DNA from: an uncultured bacterium
GTDB lineage: Bacteria > Verrucomicrobiota > Lentisphaeria > Oligosphaerales > Oligosphaeraceae
Length of the DNA: 64,000 nucleotides
Assembly (NCBI GenBank): GCA_902776645.1
Contig: CACYQT010000024.1
Location: 1-64,000, forward strand
Reading direction: 5' to 3'
In this document: positions 8,346-16,879 of the stretch, one piece after another
Position numbering within the stretch: the first letter of the stretch is position 1
Layout: the number at the start of each line of letters is the position of its first letter
Position numbers and translations under genes: made by a program
The notes under the pieces: generated by a model
Database searches by the model: none
Seen by the model: only the letters and a program-made list of their open reading frames with translations
Told to the model about the DNA's origin: nothing

Positions 8346-11300
8346 ATGAAATCACTGCTTTTCGCTTTAGCCGCCAGCGCCGCTGCAGCCGTCTCCGCGC
8401 AAAGCGCCATGAAACTGGCCTCCCAGCTTGAATGGGCCAATCCCGCAGACGGAAAGAAAATCGTCGTCGAACTCCAGAAACTCGGCAAGGAAGGCGTCAA
8501 GGAACTCGTCGCCAACTTGAAGGAAGCCAATGACAAACCGGTCGTGCAGGCCTCCTTCGCCCTGGAGTCGCTCGTCCAGTATTCGTCCCGCCCGGGAGCG
8601 GACGCCGAACGCGCCGCCCTCGCGGCCGCCCTCGCGGAGAACATTCCCGCCGCCGTCGATGACGTCGCCAAAGGCGTCGTCGTGAAGGCATTGGAACTCT
8701 GCGGCTCCGACGCGCAGGTTCCCGCCATCGTCCCGATGCTCGACAATCCGAAGGTCCGTACATACGCCATTTTCACATTGGTCCAGATCAATTCCGAAAA
8801 CTCCCGCAAGGCGTTGCGTGACGCGGCCGCCAAGGCATCCCCCGAAGTCGCCCTCGAATACGCCCCCGCCTTCAACAAACTGAAAGACGCCGCGGCCGCC
8901 GACCTGCTCGTCAAGATGCTCGACGCCGCCAAGCCGCATCAGCGCTCCATCGTCTTCACGGCTCTCGCCAACATCGGTTACGCTCCCGCCGCCGATCTCA
9001 TGCTCGCCGAACTGAAGGCCAAGACCGCCTTCCAGCGTGCCGCCGCATCCGGCGCCCTGTCCCTTCTTATTAATAATGTAAAGGACAAGGCCGTCGCCAT
9101 CGATATCGCCAAGAAGTTCTATGACGCGCAGCCGGGCGAGGCCTCATTGACCGCCCTGCTGGATGCGCAAGGCCCCGAAGCCATGGTTGACAATCTGCTG
9201 GCGGCCGCCGCAAACGGCGACTTTGTCCGCCGCGAAGCCATGATGAAACTTCTGGAAGGACAGCCCAAGGCCATCGTCACCCCGAAGGCGATTGAAGCGG
9301 CCAAAACCGCCAAGCCGGAAGTCGCCGCCGCCATCGTCGGCATGCTCGGCAGAGCCGCCGATCCCGCCGCTCTTCCCTTTGTGACGGAATCCCTCGGCAA
9401 CGCCAACGCCGAAGTCCGTGCCGCCGCCGCCGAAGCCATTACGTCTTTCGGCGTTGACAACGGCGTCAAGGAACTCGTCGCAAAACTCGCCGCCGCAACG
9501 GACAAGGCGGACATCAACGTTCTGAAGAACGCCCTCAGCTGGCAGCAGTCCGACACCTTCGCCGCCACTGCGGCCGCAGCCATCCCGCAGGCCACGAAGC
9601 AAGGCAAGATCGCCTTGGCGGAAGTTCTCGCCTCCCGCAAGGCCGTCGCGCAGAGCGCTCCTGTTTTCGCCATGCTCGCCGGCGACGCGGATGAAGCCAA
9701 AGCCGCCCTCAAGGCTTTGGAAGTCCTTGCCGTTCCCGCTGATACGCAGAAAGTTCTCGATTTCATGCTGAAGACGGAAAGCTCCTCCCTCCGCAAAGGC
9801 GCGCAGACCGTTCTGACGCAGGTCGCCCGCGTGGATGAAAAGGCTGCGCAGACCGTCGTCGCCGCTCTGAAGGACGCCCCCATCGGCGCGAAAGTCATCC
9901 TTCTGCAGACCATGCCCAAGATCGGCAACGCCCCCGCGCTGGAAGCCGTCGTCGCCAATTTGGACGCGCAGGACGCCGACCTCAAGAACGCCGCCGTCCG
10001 CGCGTTGGCCGATTGGCCGAATTTCGCCGCCGCCCCCGCGTTGGAAAAGATCGCCGCGCAGAAGGACAACGCCGTCCATCGCGTTCTCGCCCTCCGCGCC
10101 CTCATCCGTGTCTCCGCGCTGAAAGAAGGCAAATCCCCCGCGCAGATCGTCGAAAATCTGAAGAAGGCGCAGGCCCTCTGCATCAACAACGACGAACAGA
10201 AACTCATCCTCTCCGCCATCGGCGACATTCGTTCGGACGAGGCGTTGAAGGACATTGTCATTCCCGCGTTTGAAAATCCGGAACTCGTCGCGGAGGCTTC
10301 CGTCGCCGCCACGAACATCGCCTGCTCGCGCAACAACAACGACCGCGGCCTCCTGACGATGCCCGCCCGCACCGCCTTGGAACAGGTTCTTGCCAAATCC
10401 GGCAATGACGACCTCAAGGCCAAAGCGCAGGCCCAGCTCGGCAAGTTCCCGCCCGCCGGCGTGAACGTCGCCTTCGGCAAGCCCGTCAAGACCTCCTGCC
10501 CGCAGCAAGGCAACCATTCGCCTGAAAAAGCCGTCGACGGCATCATCACCCGTGACGCCTCATGGTTCGGCAACCAATGGCCCAGCTGGATCACCGTCGA
10601 TCTCCTGCAGCCCGAAACCATCAATTTCATCAAGCCGACCTTCTACTGGGATGGCACGCGTTCCTACGCCTACACCATCGAAGTGTCCGATGACAACCAG
10701 AACTGGAAGAAAGTCGTCGACATGGCCGCCAACAAGGCGCCCGCGACGGAACAGGGCATCGCCCATGCGATCCTGCCCGCCGTCACCGCCCGCTACGTCC
10801 GCCTGAACATCCTGAAGAATTCCGTCAACGAGGCCGTCCATCTCGTTGAATTGGAAGTCTTTTCCCTGACCGGCAAGCAGCCGAAGGCCGCCGGTCCGAA
10901 CCTTCTCTTCCGCCAGCCCGTCACGGCCGGCTCACAGCAGGAGGAGCATTACTCGCCCGACCGCCTGACCGACGGCAAGATCGGCAAGACGGATGGATGG
11001 CACACCGACCAGTGCCCCACGTGGATCACCGTCGACATGCAGCAGGTCGCTGAAATCGATACCGCCCGCGTGATCTTCTACTGGGACGGCAACCGCACCT
11101 ACTCCTACAACATCGAAGTGTCCGAAGACAACCAGAAATGGACGAAAGTCGCGGATGTTCCGAACAACACCGTTCCGGCGGACGCGCAGGGCTTCGTTCA
11201 CAAATTCAAGCCCATCAAAGCGCAGTATGTCAAATTGAACGTCACGAAGGGCGTCGGCCCCGGCCCCAACGGCAAATACGTCCATGTTGTTGAATTGGAA

Positions 11301-12605
11301 GCTTATGCGGCTGGAAAGGCTCCCGCGCAGTTCCCTGCGGCCGAAAAGCCTGTCATCAAGGCTCCGCCGCTCCCGCCGGCTGACAAGGATGGGTTCATCA
11401 ACTTGTTCAACGGCAAGGACTTCACGGGCTGGATGGGCAGCGTCGGCGGCTACGGCATCGAAGACGGCGGCATCATGTTCTGCGACCCGAAGAAAGGCGG
11501 CAAGATCTTGACGCAGTGGCAGTTCTCCGATTTCGAGCTCCACTTCGACTTCCTGCTCAGCCTCGGTGCCAACAACGGTCTCGCCATCCGCGCCCCCGAA
11601 GAAGGCGATCCCGCCTACGTCGGCATGGAACTGCAGATCATCGACAACGACGGCTACAAGAAGCACAAGGGCGGCCTCGCTCCCTGGCAGCACCACGGCT
11701 CCATCTACGGCGTCGTGCCCGCCAAGCAAGGCGCTTTGAAGCCTGCCGGCGAATGGAACCATGAACACGTCATCGCCAAGGGAACGAAAATCAAAGTCAT
11801 CGTCAACGACCAAGTGATCGTTGACGCCGACATCGCGAACATCCAGCAGACGGCGGACGGCAAAGGCCGCGCACGGCATCCTGGCCTCGACCGCCGCACA
11901 GGCCATATCGGCTGGCTCGGCCATGGCGATCTCGTCAAATTCAAGAACATCCGCATCAAACCGATCATGCCGTACGAAGACGAACCGATCAACGTCGCCC
12001 CCGAAGGCTACGTCCCGCTCTTCAACGGACGCGATCTCACCGGCTGGAAAGGCCTCTTGAAAGGCCCCGCCGACAACCCCGAAGTCAGGGCGAAGATGAA
12101 CGCCGAACAGCTCGCAGCCGCCCAGAAGGAGGCTGACGAAGTGATGCGCGCCCACTGGAAGGTCGTCGACGGCGCCCTCCACTACGACGGCAAGGGCAGA
12201 AGCCTTTGCACCGTGAAGGACTACGCGGACTTCGACATGTACTGCGACTGGAAGATCACCGCCCACGGCGACTCCGGCCTCTACCTCCGTGGCGCGCCGC
12301 AGGTCCAGATCTGGGATCCGAACCAATGGAAGATCGGCTCGGGCGGCCTCTACAACAACCAGAAGAATCCGAGCAAGGCTCTCGTCATCGCCGACAATCC
12401 GATCGGACAATGGAACCGTTTCCGCATCAAGATGGTCGGAGAGCGTGTCTCCGTCTGGCTCAACGGCATTCTCGTCGTTGACAACACCGTCATGGAGAAC
12501 TACTGGAACCGCCGCATTCCGATCTACCCCAGCGGCCAGATCGAACTGCAGCACCACGGCAGCCATCTCGAATTCCGCAACATCTACATCAAAGAACTCA
12601 AATAA
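8346..12605 (+). CDS. Exported HEAT-repeat / F5-8 type C x2 / DUF1080 x2 protein
   Basis: The 1,419-residue mosaic begins with a signal peptide (LLFALAASAAAAVSAQS). Residues about 20-700 are Ala/Lys-rich HEAT-like helical repeats. Two discoidin (F5/8 type C) carbohydrate-binding domains follow at about 705-845 (NVAFGKPVKTSC, SWITVDL, YVRLNIL, LVELEVF) and 860-990 (WITVDMQQ, YVKLNV). Two DUF1080 (3-keto-disaccharide hydrolase) jelly rolls follow at about 1015-1215 (GFINLFNGKDFTGW) and 1220-1419 (GYVPLFNGRDLTGW). The DUF1080 copies diverge, the second with a longer insert after TGWKG. The likely site is periplasm or cell surface. Partnered with the Tat oxidoreductase, it probably binds and cleaves keto-glycosides. 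Domain calls are firm; the substrate is unknown. Confidence 0.9.
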   Translation: MKSLLFALAASAAAAVSAQSAMKLASQLEWANPADGKKIVVELQKLGKEGVKELVANLKEANDKPVVQASFALESLVQYSSRPGADAERAALAAALAENIPAAVDDVAKGVVVKALELCGSDAQVPAIVPMLDNPKVRTYAIFTLVQINSENSRKALRDAAAKASPEVALEYAPAFNKLKDAAAADLLVKMLDAAKPHQRSIVFTALANIGYAPAADLMLAELKAKTAFQRAAASGALSLLINNVKDKAVAIDIAKKFYDAQPGEASLTALLDAQGPEAMVDNLLAAAANGDFVRREAMMKLLEGQPKAIVTPKAIEAAKTAKPEVAAAIVGMLGRAADPAALPFVTESLGNANAEVRAAAAEAITSFGVDNGVKELVAKLAAATDKADINVLKNALSWQQSDTFAATAAAAIPQATKQGKIALAEVLASRKAVAQSAPVFAMLAGDADEAKAALKALEVLAVPADTQKVLDFMLKTESSSLRKGAQTVLTQVARVDEKAAQTVVAALKDAPIGAKVILLQTMPKIGNAPALEAVVANLDAQDADLKNAAVRALADWPNFAAAPALEKIAAQKDNAVHRVLALRALIRVSALKEGKSPAQIVENLKKAQALCINNDEQKLILSAIGDIRSDEALKDIVIPAFENPELVAEASVAATNIACSRNNNDRGLLTMPARTALEQVLAKSGNDDLKAKAQAQLGKFPPAGVNVAFGKPVKTSCPQQGNHSPEKAVDGIITRDASWFGNQWPSWITVDLLQPETINFIKPTFYWDGTRSYAYTIEVSDDNQNWKKVVDMAANKAPATEQGIAHAILPAVTARYVRLNILKNSVNEAVHLVELEVFSLTGKQPKAAGPNLLFRQPVTAGSQQEEHYSPDRLTDGKIGKTDGWHTDQCPTWITVDMQQVAEIDTARVIFYWDGNRTYSYNIEVSEDNQKWTKVADVPNNTVPADAQGFVHKFKPIKAQYVKLNVTKGVGPGPNGKYVHVVELEAYAAGKAPAQFPAAEKPVIKAPPLPPADKDGFINLFNGKDFTGWMGSVGGYGIEDGGIMFCDPKKGGKILTQWQFSDFELHFDFLLSLGANNGLAIRAPEEGDPAYVGMELQIIDNDGYKKHKGGLAPWQHHGSIYGVVPAKQGALKPAGEWNHEHVIAKGTKIKVIVNDQVIVDADIANIQQTADGKGRARHPGLDRRTGHIGWLGHGDLVKFKNIRIKPIMPYEDEPINVAPEGYVPLFNGRDLTGWKGLLKGPADNPEVRAKMNAEQLAAAQKEADEVMRAHWKVVDGALHYDGKGRSLCTVKDYADFDMYCDWKITAHGDSGLYLRGAPQVQIWDPNQWKIGSGGLYNNQKNPSKALVIADNPIGQWNRFRIKMVGERVSVWLNGILVVDNTVMENYWNRRIPIYPSGQIELQHHGSHLEFRNIYIKELK

Positions 12606-12620
12606 CCGATAATCATAACA

Positions 12621-12640
12621 GGGCGGCGGAAACGCCGCCC
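12621..12640 (+). terminator. GC hairpin with GAAA tetraloop between the DUF1080 gene and hisD
   Basis: GGGCGGCG-GAAA-CGCCGCCC is a perfect 8-bp stem with a GNRA loop, 15 nt after the DUF1080 gene stop and 12 nt before hisD. The downstream tract is GCTATTTG rather than poly-T, so termination may be weak; it could also stabilise the upstream mRNA end. Confidence 0.5.
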
Positions 12641-12652
12641 GCTATTTGAAAA

Positions 12653-13933
12653 ATGCGCATCATACTCCAAGACTCATCCGATTTCCAAGAGCAACTGAAA
12701 CCGTTGCTCAACCGCTCCGCCTTCGATCCGCAAATCGACAAAAGCGTCGCGCAGATTCTCGCCGACGTCAAAGCCAACGGCGACGCCGCGCTCGTCGAAT
12801 ACGCCAAACGGTTCGACCATGTCGATCTGACGCCCGAAACCTTCCGCGTCAGCCTGGACAGCGTTCCCGCCATCGACGACGAGACGATCCAGGCCATCAA
12901 GACGGCCGTGGACCATGTCTCCGCCTTCTCGCGGCAGCGCATCCCGCAGGCGTGGTCGTTCTCGCCACGCGAAGGCGTTACGCTTGGCGAGCAGTTCGCC
13001 CCGCTGGACCGCGTCGGTTGCTACATTCCGGGCGGCACCGCGCCGTTGATTTCGACGGTCGTCCATACGGTCGCCATCGCGAAAGCCGCCGGCGTGAAGG
13101 AAATCGTTGTGGTCACGCCACCTGCGAAAGACGGCAACATCAATCCCGCCGTTCTGAACGCCTGCAAAATCGCGGGCGCGACGGAAGTCTACAAGCTCGG
13201 CGGCGTCTATGCCGTCGCCGCCTTGGGGTATGGTACGCAGACCATCCGCAAAGTTCAAAAAATCGTCGGTCCGGGCAACGCCTACGTGACGGCGGCGAAG
13301 CGCCAGCTCTACGGCGAAGTCGCTCTCGATCTCGTCGCCGGCCCGTCTGAAATCATGGTTCTGGCAGACAAGACGGCCAATCCGGCCTATGTCGTGGCGG
13401 ACGTCCTGTCGCAGGCGGAACATGGCTCAGGCCGTGAACAGGCCGTCTTGATTTCGACGGACAAGGAACTTATCACGAAAGTCCAGGCGGAGATCGCCGA
13501 ACAGGCCGCAAAACTTTCCCGCGCGGAATGCGTCCAAAAAGTTTTGGCGAACGGCGTCTTCCTTATCGAGGCGAAATCGCGTGAGCAAGCCGCCGAACTC
13601 GCCAATTTCTACGCGCCCGAACATCTTGAAATCGATATGGAGAATCCAGAGGAAATCGCCAAAAAGATCACTTCCTGCGGCGCCATCTTCCTTGGTCCAT
13701 GGACGCCTGAGCCCGTCGGCGATTTCGTCGCGGGGCCGTCCCACGTCCTGCCCACTGGCGGCTCGGGCCGTTTCTTCTCCGGTCTGACGGTCGAGACATT
13801 CTTCCGCCGCATGAGCGTCGTGAAATACGACCGCCCTGCCCTGATGCGCGATCTGCCTTATATCAAGACATTTGCGCGTAATGAAGGCCTCGACGCCCAC
13901 GGCAATTCCGCCGCCATCCGCGAAACACGATAA
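12653..13933 (+). CDS. hisD: Histidinol dehydrogenase
   Basis: A 426-residue zinc enzyme performing the last two oxidations of histidine synthesis (L-histidinol to L-histidine, 2 NAD+). Family signatures run in order: GCYIPGGTAPLISTVVHTVAIAKAAG, KIVGPGNAYVTAAKR, AGPSEIMVLADKTANPAYVVAD, SQAEHGSGREQAVL, GPSHVLPTGGSGRF and EGLDAHGNSAAIR. The length is normal. There is no SD; ATG follows CTATTTGAAAA directly. No other his gene is nearby, so it is not in a his operon here. It is followed by a GTGAGAC word array. Confidence 0.96.
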   Translation: MRIILQDSSDFQEQLKPLLNRSAFDPQIDKSVAQILADVKANGDAALVEYAKRFDHVDLTPETFRVSLDSVPAIDDETIQAIKTAVDHVSAFSRQRIPQAWSFSPREGVTLGEQFAPLDRVGCYIPGGTAPLISTVVHTVAIAKAAGVKEIVVVTPPAKDGNINPAVLNACKIAGATEVYKLGGVYAVAALGYGTQTIRKVQKIVGPGNAYVTAAKRQLYGEVALDLVAGPSEIMVLADKTANPAYVVADVLSQAEHGSGREQAVLISTDKELITKVQAEIAEQAAKLSRAECVQKVLANGVFLIEAKSREQAAELANFYAPEHLEIDMENPEEIAKKITSCGAIFLGPWTPEPVGDFVAGPSHVLPTGGSGRFFSGLTVETFFRRMSVVKYDRPALMRDLPYIKTFARNEGLDAHGNSAAIRETR

Positions 13934-13946
13934 TTTCTTCTCATCC

Positions 13947-13994
13947 CATGTCTCAGGTCTAAGATTTGACGTGAGACATGAGACGTGAGACGTG
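13947..13994. repeat. GTGAGAC heptamer array with inverted arm
   Basis: CATGTCTCA (13947-13955) is the exact reverse complement of TGAGACATG (13972-13980), and the right arm runs on as 7-bp units GTGAGAC, ATGAGAC, GTGAGAC (13971-13991) plus GTG. It sits 14 bp after the hisD stop. It has the same design as the other word arrays of the window: tandem 7-mers with the word also inverted, at a gene 3' end. Confidence 0.75.
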
Positions 13995-14034
13995 CAAAAA
14001 CTTTTCATTTCAACAAATTGCATCCATTAAATTT

Positions 14035-15813
14035 ATGAATCTCCGTTTTGCCAAAGACCTGTCAGATTTCCTTTCACAGAAATACTCCGTCGCCAATCTG
14101 TCTATCGCTCCCGAGCTCTGCCCCGCGAATTTCGACGGCGATTTGACCATCAACTGCTTCATTCTCGCCAAACAGCTGAAGCAGAATCCGATGGCGATTG
14201 CCGCGGAAGTCCAGAAATATCTGGCGGAGCATCCGGACATTGAAAAGGCGGAACTCGTGAAGGCGTTCGTCAACGTCACACTCAACGCCGCCGCCCTTAT
14301 GCGCGACACAGTCCAGACAGACGGCCAGATTCTGGCGGATGTGAAACTGCCCGAAGCGGAACGCCGCAGGATTCTCATCGAATTCTCCGCACCGAACACG
14401 AACAAGCCGCAGCATTTAGGCCATGTCCGCAACAACTGCGTCGGCATGGCGACGGCGTCCATTCTGGAGGCGGCAGGCCATGAAGTCGTCCGCATCAATC
14501 TCGTCAACGACCGCGGTATCCACATCTGCAAATCCATGATCGCCTACCAGCGTTTCGGCAACGGAACCACGCCCGAACAAGCAGGCAAGAAAGGCGACCA
14601 TCTCGTCGGCGATTTCTATGTCGCGTATGACAAAGAGTACCGCAAGCAGTTGAAGGAACTGCGCGAAGCACATCCCGAACTGGCGGAAAAAGACGACGAC
14701 GAACTGTTCCTCCAGACGGAAATCGGCCGCGCCGCGCAGGACATGCTCGTCAAATGGGAAGCCAATGATCCGGAAGTCCGCAAACTCTGGAACATGATGA
14801 ACCAGTGGGTCTTCGACGGTTTCGCGGAAACCTACAAACGCATGGGCGTCGCCTTCAAACATACCTATCTTGAAAGCCAGACCTACAAACTTGGAAAGGA
14901 CATCATCCAGAACGGTCTTGAACGCGGCGTGTTCAAGAAACGCGATGACGGCGCCATTATCATCGAATTCGCCGATCCGTCCCTTGGCACGAAGGTCGTC
15001 CTCCGCAGCGACGGTACGTCCGTCTATGTCACGCAGGATATTGGCACGACGTTGCTTAAGCAGAAGGATTTCAATCCGGACCAGCAGATCTGGGTTGTCG
15101 GAGACGAGCAGATCCGCCATTTCAAAGTCCTTTTCGCCATTCTGAAGGCTCTCGGCTACCAGTGGGCGGACAAACTTGTCCACATGGCCTACGGCATGGT
15201 CAACCTCCCCTCCGGCAAGATGAAATCACGCGAAGGAACGGTCGTTGACGCAGATGATCTGATGGACGAAATGGAAGATCTCGCCCGCCAGGCGACGCTG
15301 GAAAAGGCCGGCGAAACGCCGCCCGACAATTTGGACGAACGCGCCCATGTCATTTCGCTGGCGGCCCTCAAGTTCATGTTGCTGAAGGTCAATCCAAAGA
15401 CCACCATCATGTTCGATCCGCAGGCCTCCATCAAATTCGAAGGCGACACGGGACCGTATGTCCTCTACGCCTATGCACGAATATCCTCCATGCTCCGCAA
15501 GGCGGCGGACATCGAACTGCCCGCTCCTGATTGGTCAAAACTCACGGATGCCGCCGAACGCAAGCTCGCCATTCGCTGCGCGACCTTCCCCGAAGCCATC
15601 CAGAAGGCCGCCCGCGAACTCGACAGCTCGACGGTCGCCTCCTATCTGCTCGATTTGGCGAAAGACTTTTCCACGTTCTATCGCAACTGCCCTGTTCTCA
15701 ACGCCGAAGAGCCTTCGCTGAAAGCAGCCCGCCTACAGTTGTCCGCTCGCGTTCGCGACATCCTCCGCGCGGGGCTTTCCGCTCTCACCATCAACACGCT
15801 AGAATCCATGTGA
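14035..15813 (+). CDS. argS: Arginyl-tRNA synthetase
   Basis: This 592-residue class I synthetase charges tRNA-Arg. It contains the N-terminal Arg-S additional domain, the HIGH box as PNTNKPQHLGHVRNN, the KMSKS-like MKSREGTVVDADDL after MVNLPSGK, and the C-terminal anticodon-binding DALR domain (YARISSMLRKA). ATG 14035 gives the expected N-terminus (MNLRFAKDLSDF) and follows CATTAAATTT directly without an SD. The upstream in-frame ATG at 13978 lies inside the word array and is rejected. It ends in TGA, showing that TGA is a normal stop in this genome. Confidence 0.95.
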   Translation: MNLRFAKDLSDFLSQKYSVANLSIAPELCPANFDGDLTINCFILAKQLKQNPMAIAAEVQKYLAEHPDIEKAELVKAFVNVTLNAAALMRDTVQTDGQILADVKLPEAERRRILIEFSAPNTNKPQHLGHVRNNCVGMATASILEAAGHEVVRINLVNDRGIHICKSMIAYQRFGNGTTPEQAGKKGDHLVGDFYVAYDKEYRKQLKELREAHPELAEKDDDELFLQTEIGRAAQDMLVKWEANDPEVRKLWNMMNQWVFDGFAETYKRMGVAFKHTYLESQTYKLGKDIIQNGLERGVFKKRDDGAIIIEFADPSLGTKVVLRSDGTSVYVTQDIGTTLLKQKDFNPDQQIWVVGDEQIRHFKVLFAILKALGYQWADKLVHMAYGMVNLPSGKMKSREGTVVDADDLMDEMEDLARQATLEKAGETPPDNLDERAHVISLAALKFMLLKVNPKTTIMFDPQASIKFEGDTGPYVLYAYARISSMLRKAADIELPAPDWSKLTDAAERKLAIRCATFPEAIQKAARELDSSTVASYLLDLAKDFSTFYRNCPVLNAEEPSLKAARLQLSARVRDILRAGLSALTINTLESM

Positions 15814-15855
15814 TACGCAACGGGAAGGGCCGCTCCTACAGGATCGAAATATCGC

Positions 15856-15876
15856 GGACACGCGAGAGCGTGCTCC
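15856..15876. repeat. Small palindrome GGACACGC-GAGA-GCGTGCTCC
   Basis: CACGC pairs with GCGTG around a GAGA loop, flanked by GCTCCT words, 43 bp after argS. It looks like one more dispersed intergenic hairpin. There is no T-tract. Confidence 0.45.
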
Positions 15877-15938
15877 TCCCCATGCAACTGCAATCCGTTA
15901 TGTTCATTCCATACCACAACCAACCGACGGAGATGACA

Positions 15939-16805
15939 ATGATTTCTTGTAGGAAGATCCATGCTCTTGTACGAGCCATTGCCAGAAAGCTCCATGCTTT
16001 TATGCGGGTGACGACATTGTTTGCGGTTGCAACGATTCACGCTGAAGAGCAGTCTGAAGTCACACCTGATATCTCCACACCAGAAAAAGACGCCATTTCC
16101 AAATCTGAGAAAAGCCATGTTTCCATACCTGAATGGCTATATAGTTATAACCTTGGCATTATGAGACTTGGCTTCTATAATACAAAGCCAGGAGGATTGC
16201 TTGAAATCGGCCTATACAACAATGCGTCTTCCCATCATCATCCTCATGACTTTTTCATTCTTCCAGATACGTTGTTTCAATTAGGTGTCGTAAACGGCGG
16301 TAATAATCTAACTTCTTTCCGCGTCGGTATTGTGAATCTGCATGGAAATGTCTCGCATTCAGGTATTGACCTTGGGATTTACAACCACAATACCTGGGGA
16401 TGGCAAATTGGCCTTCTGGGATCTGCACAATCACGTAATTTGCAAACCAATCTTATCAATTATGGCGCTAATGGTCATGAAGGCATTCAAATCGGAGCGC
16501 TCAATATCAGTCAAAAGGCGAGACACGATTCTCCTCAATTGGGCCTTATCAATATTGCCCCCGGTTCGTCAGAAGGCCAATGCGGTCTTTTGAACATAGC
16601 ATATTCGAAAAGTGCTAATAGTGATACGACTCAAATCGGCTTAATCAACATTGGCATATATAAAAGCGATTATCAATTTGGACTAATCAATATCAGTACC
16701 AAATGGACAAGAAGCTTCGGCCTTCTGAATTTCAGAAATCGTTTTCCCTTTGTCACTCCCATATTTGGGCCCTGGAATATTCGTTCAATTGATCAATGGT
16801 TTTAG
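15939..16805 (+). CDS. Exported G-x-x-N repeat protein of low GC
   Basis: This 288-residue protein has an N-terminal signal-like segment ending TLFAVATIHAEEQ. The C-terminal two thirds hold short hydrophobic repeats of the form (Q/S)xGL(I/L)N(I/F): QIGALNIS, QLGLINIAPGS, QCGLLNIAYS, QIGLINIGIY, QFGLINISTK, SFGLLNFRNR. Such repeats resemble the LA_2272-type surface repeats and suggest a beta-helical or beta-sheet surface protein. The start at 15939 was chosen because CGGAG lies 6 nt upstream; ATGs at 15900 and 15933 are alternatives. Base composition is clearly AT-richer than argS and lnt on either side, which suggests later arrival. Function is unknown. Confidence 0.7.
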   Translation: MISCRKIHALVRAIARKLHAFMRVTTLFAVATIHAEEQSEVTPDISTPEKDAISKSEKSHVSIPEWLYSYNLGIMRLGFYNTKPGGLLEIGLYNNASSHHHPHDFFILPDTLFQLGVVNGGNNLTSFRVGIVNLHGNVSHSGIDLGIYNHNTWGWQIGLLGSAQSRNLQTNLINYGANGHEGIQIGALNISQKARHDSPQLGLINIAPGSSEGQCGLLNIAYSKSANSDTTQIGLINIGIYKSDYQFGLINISTKWTRSFGLLNFRNRFPFVTPIFGPWNIRSIDQWF

Positions 16806-16879
16806 TTTTCTGTAAATCGACAGCCATTTATCAGTCCATGCCTTTTGATGGTGACAAGGATGTCATCTTTTTACGCTAA

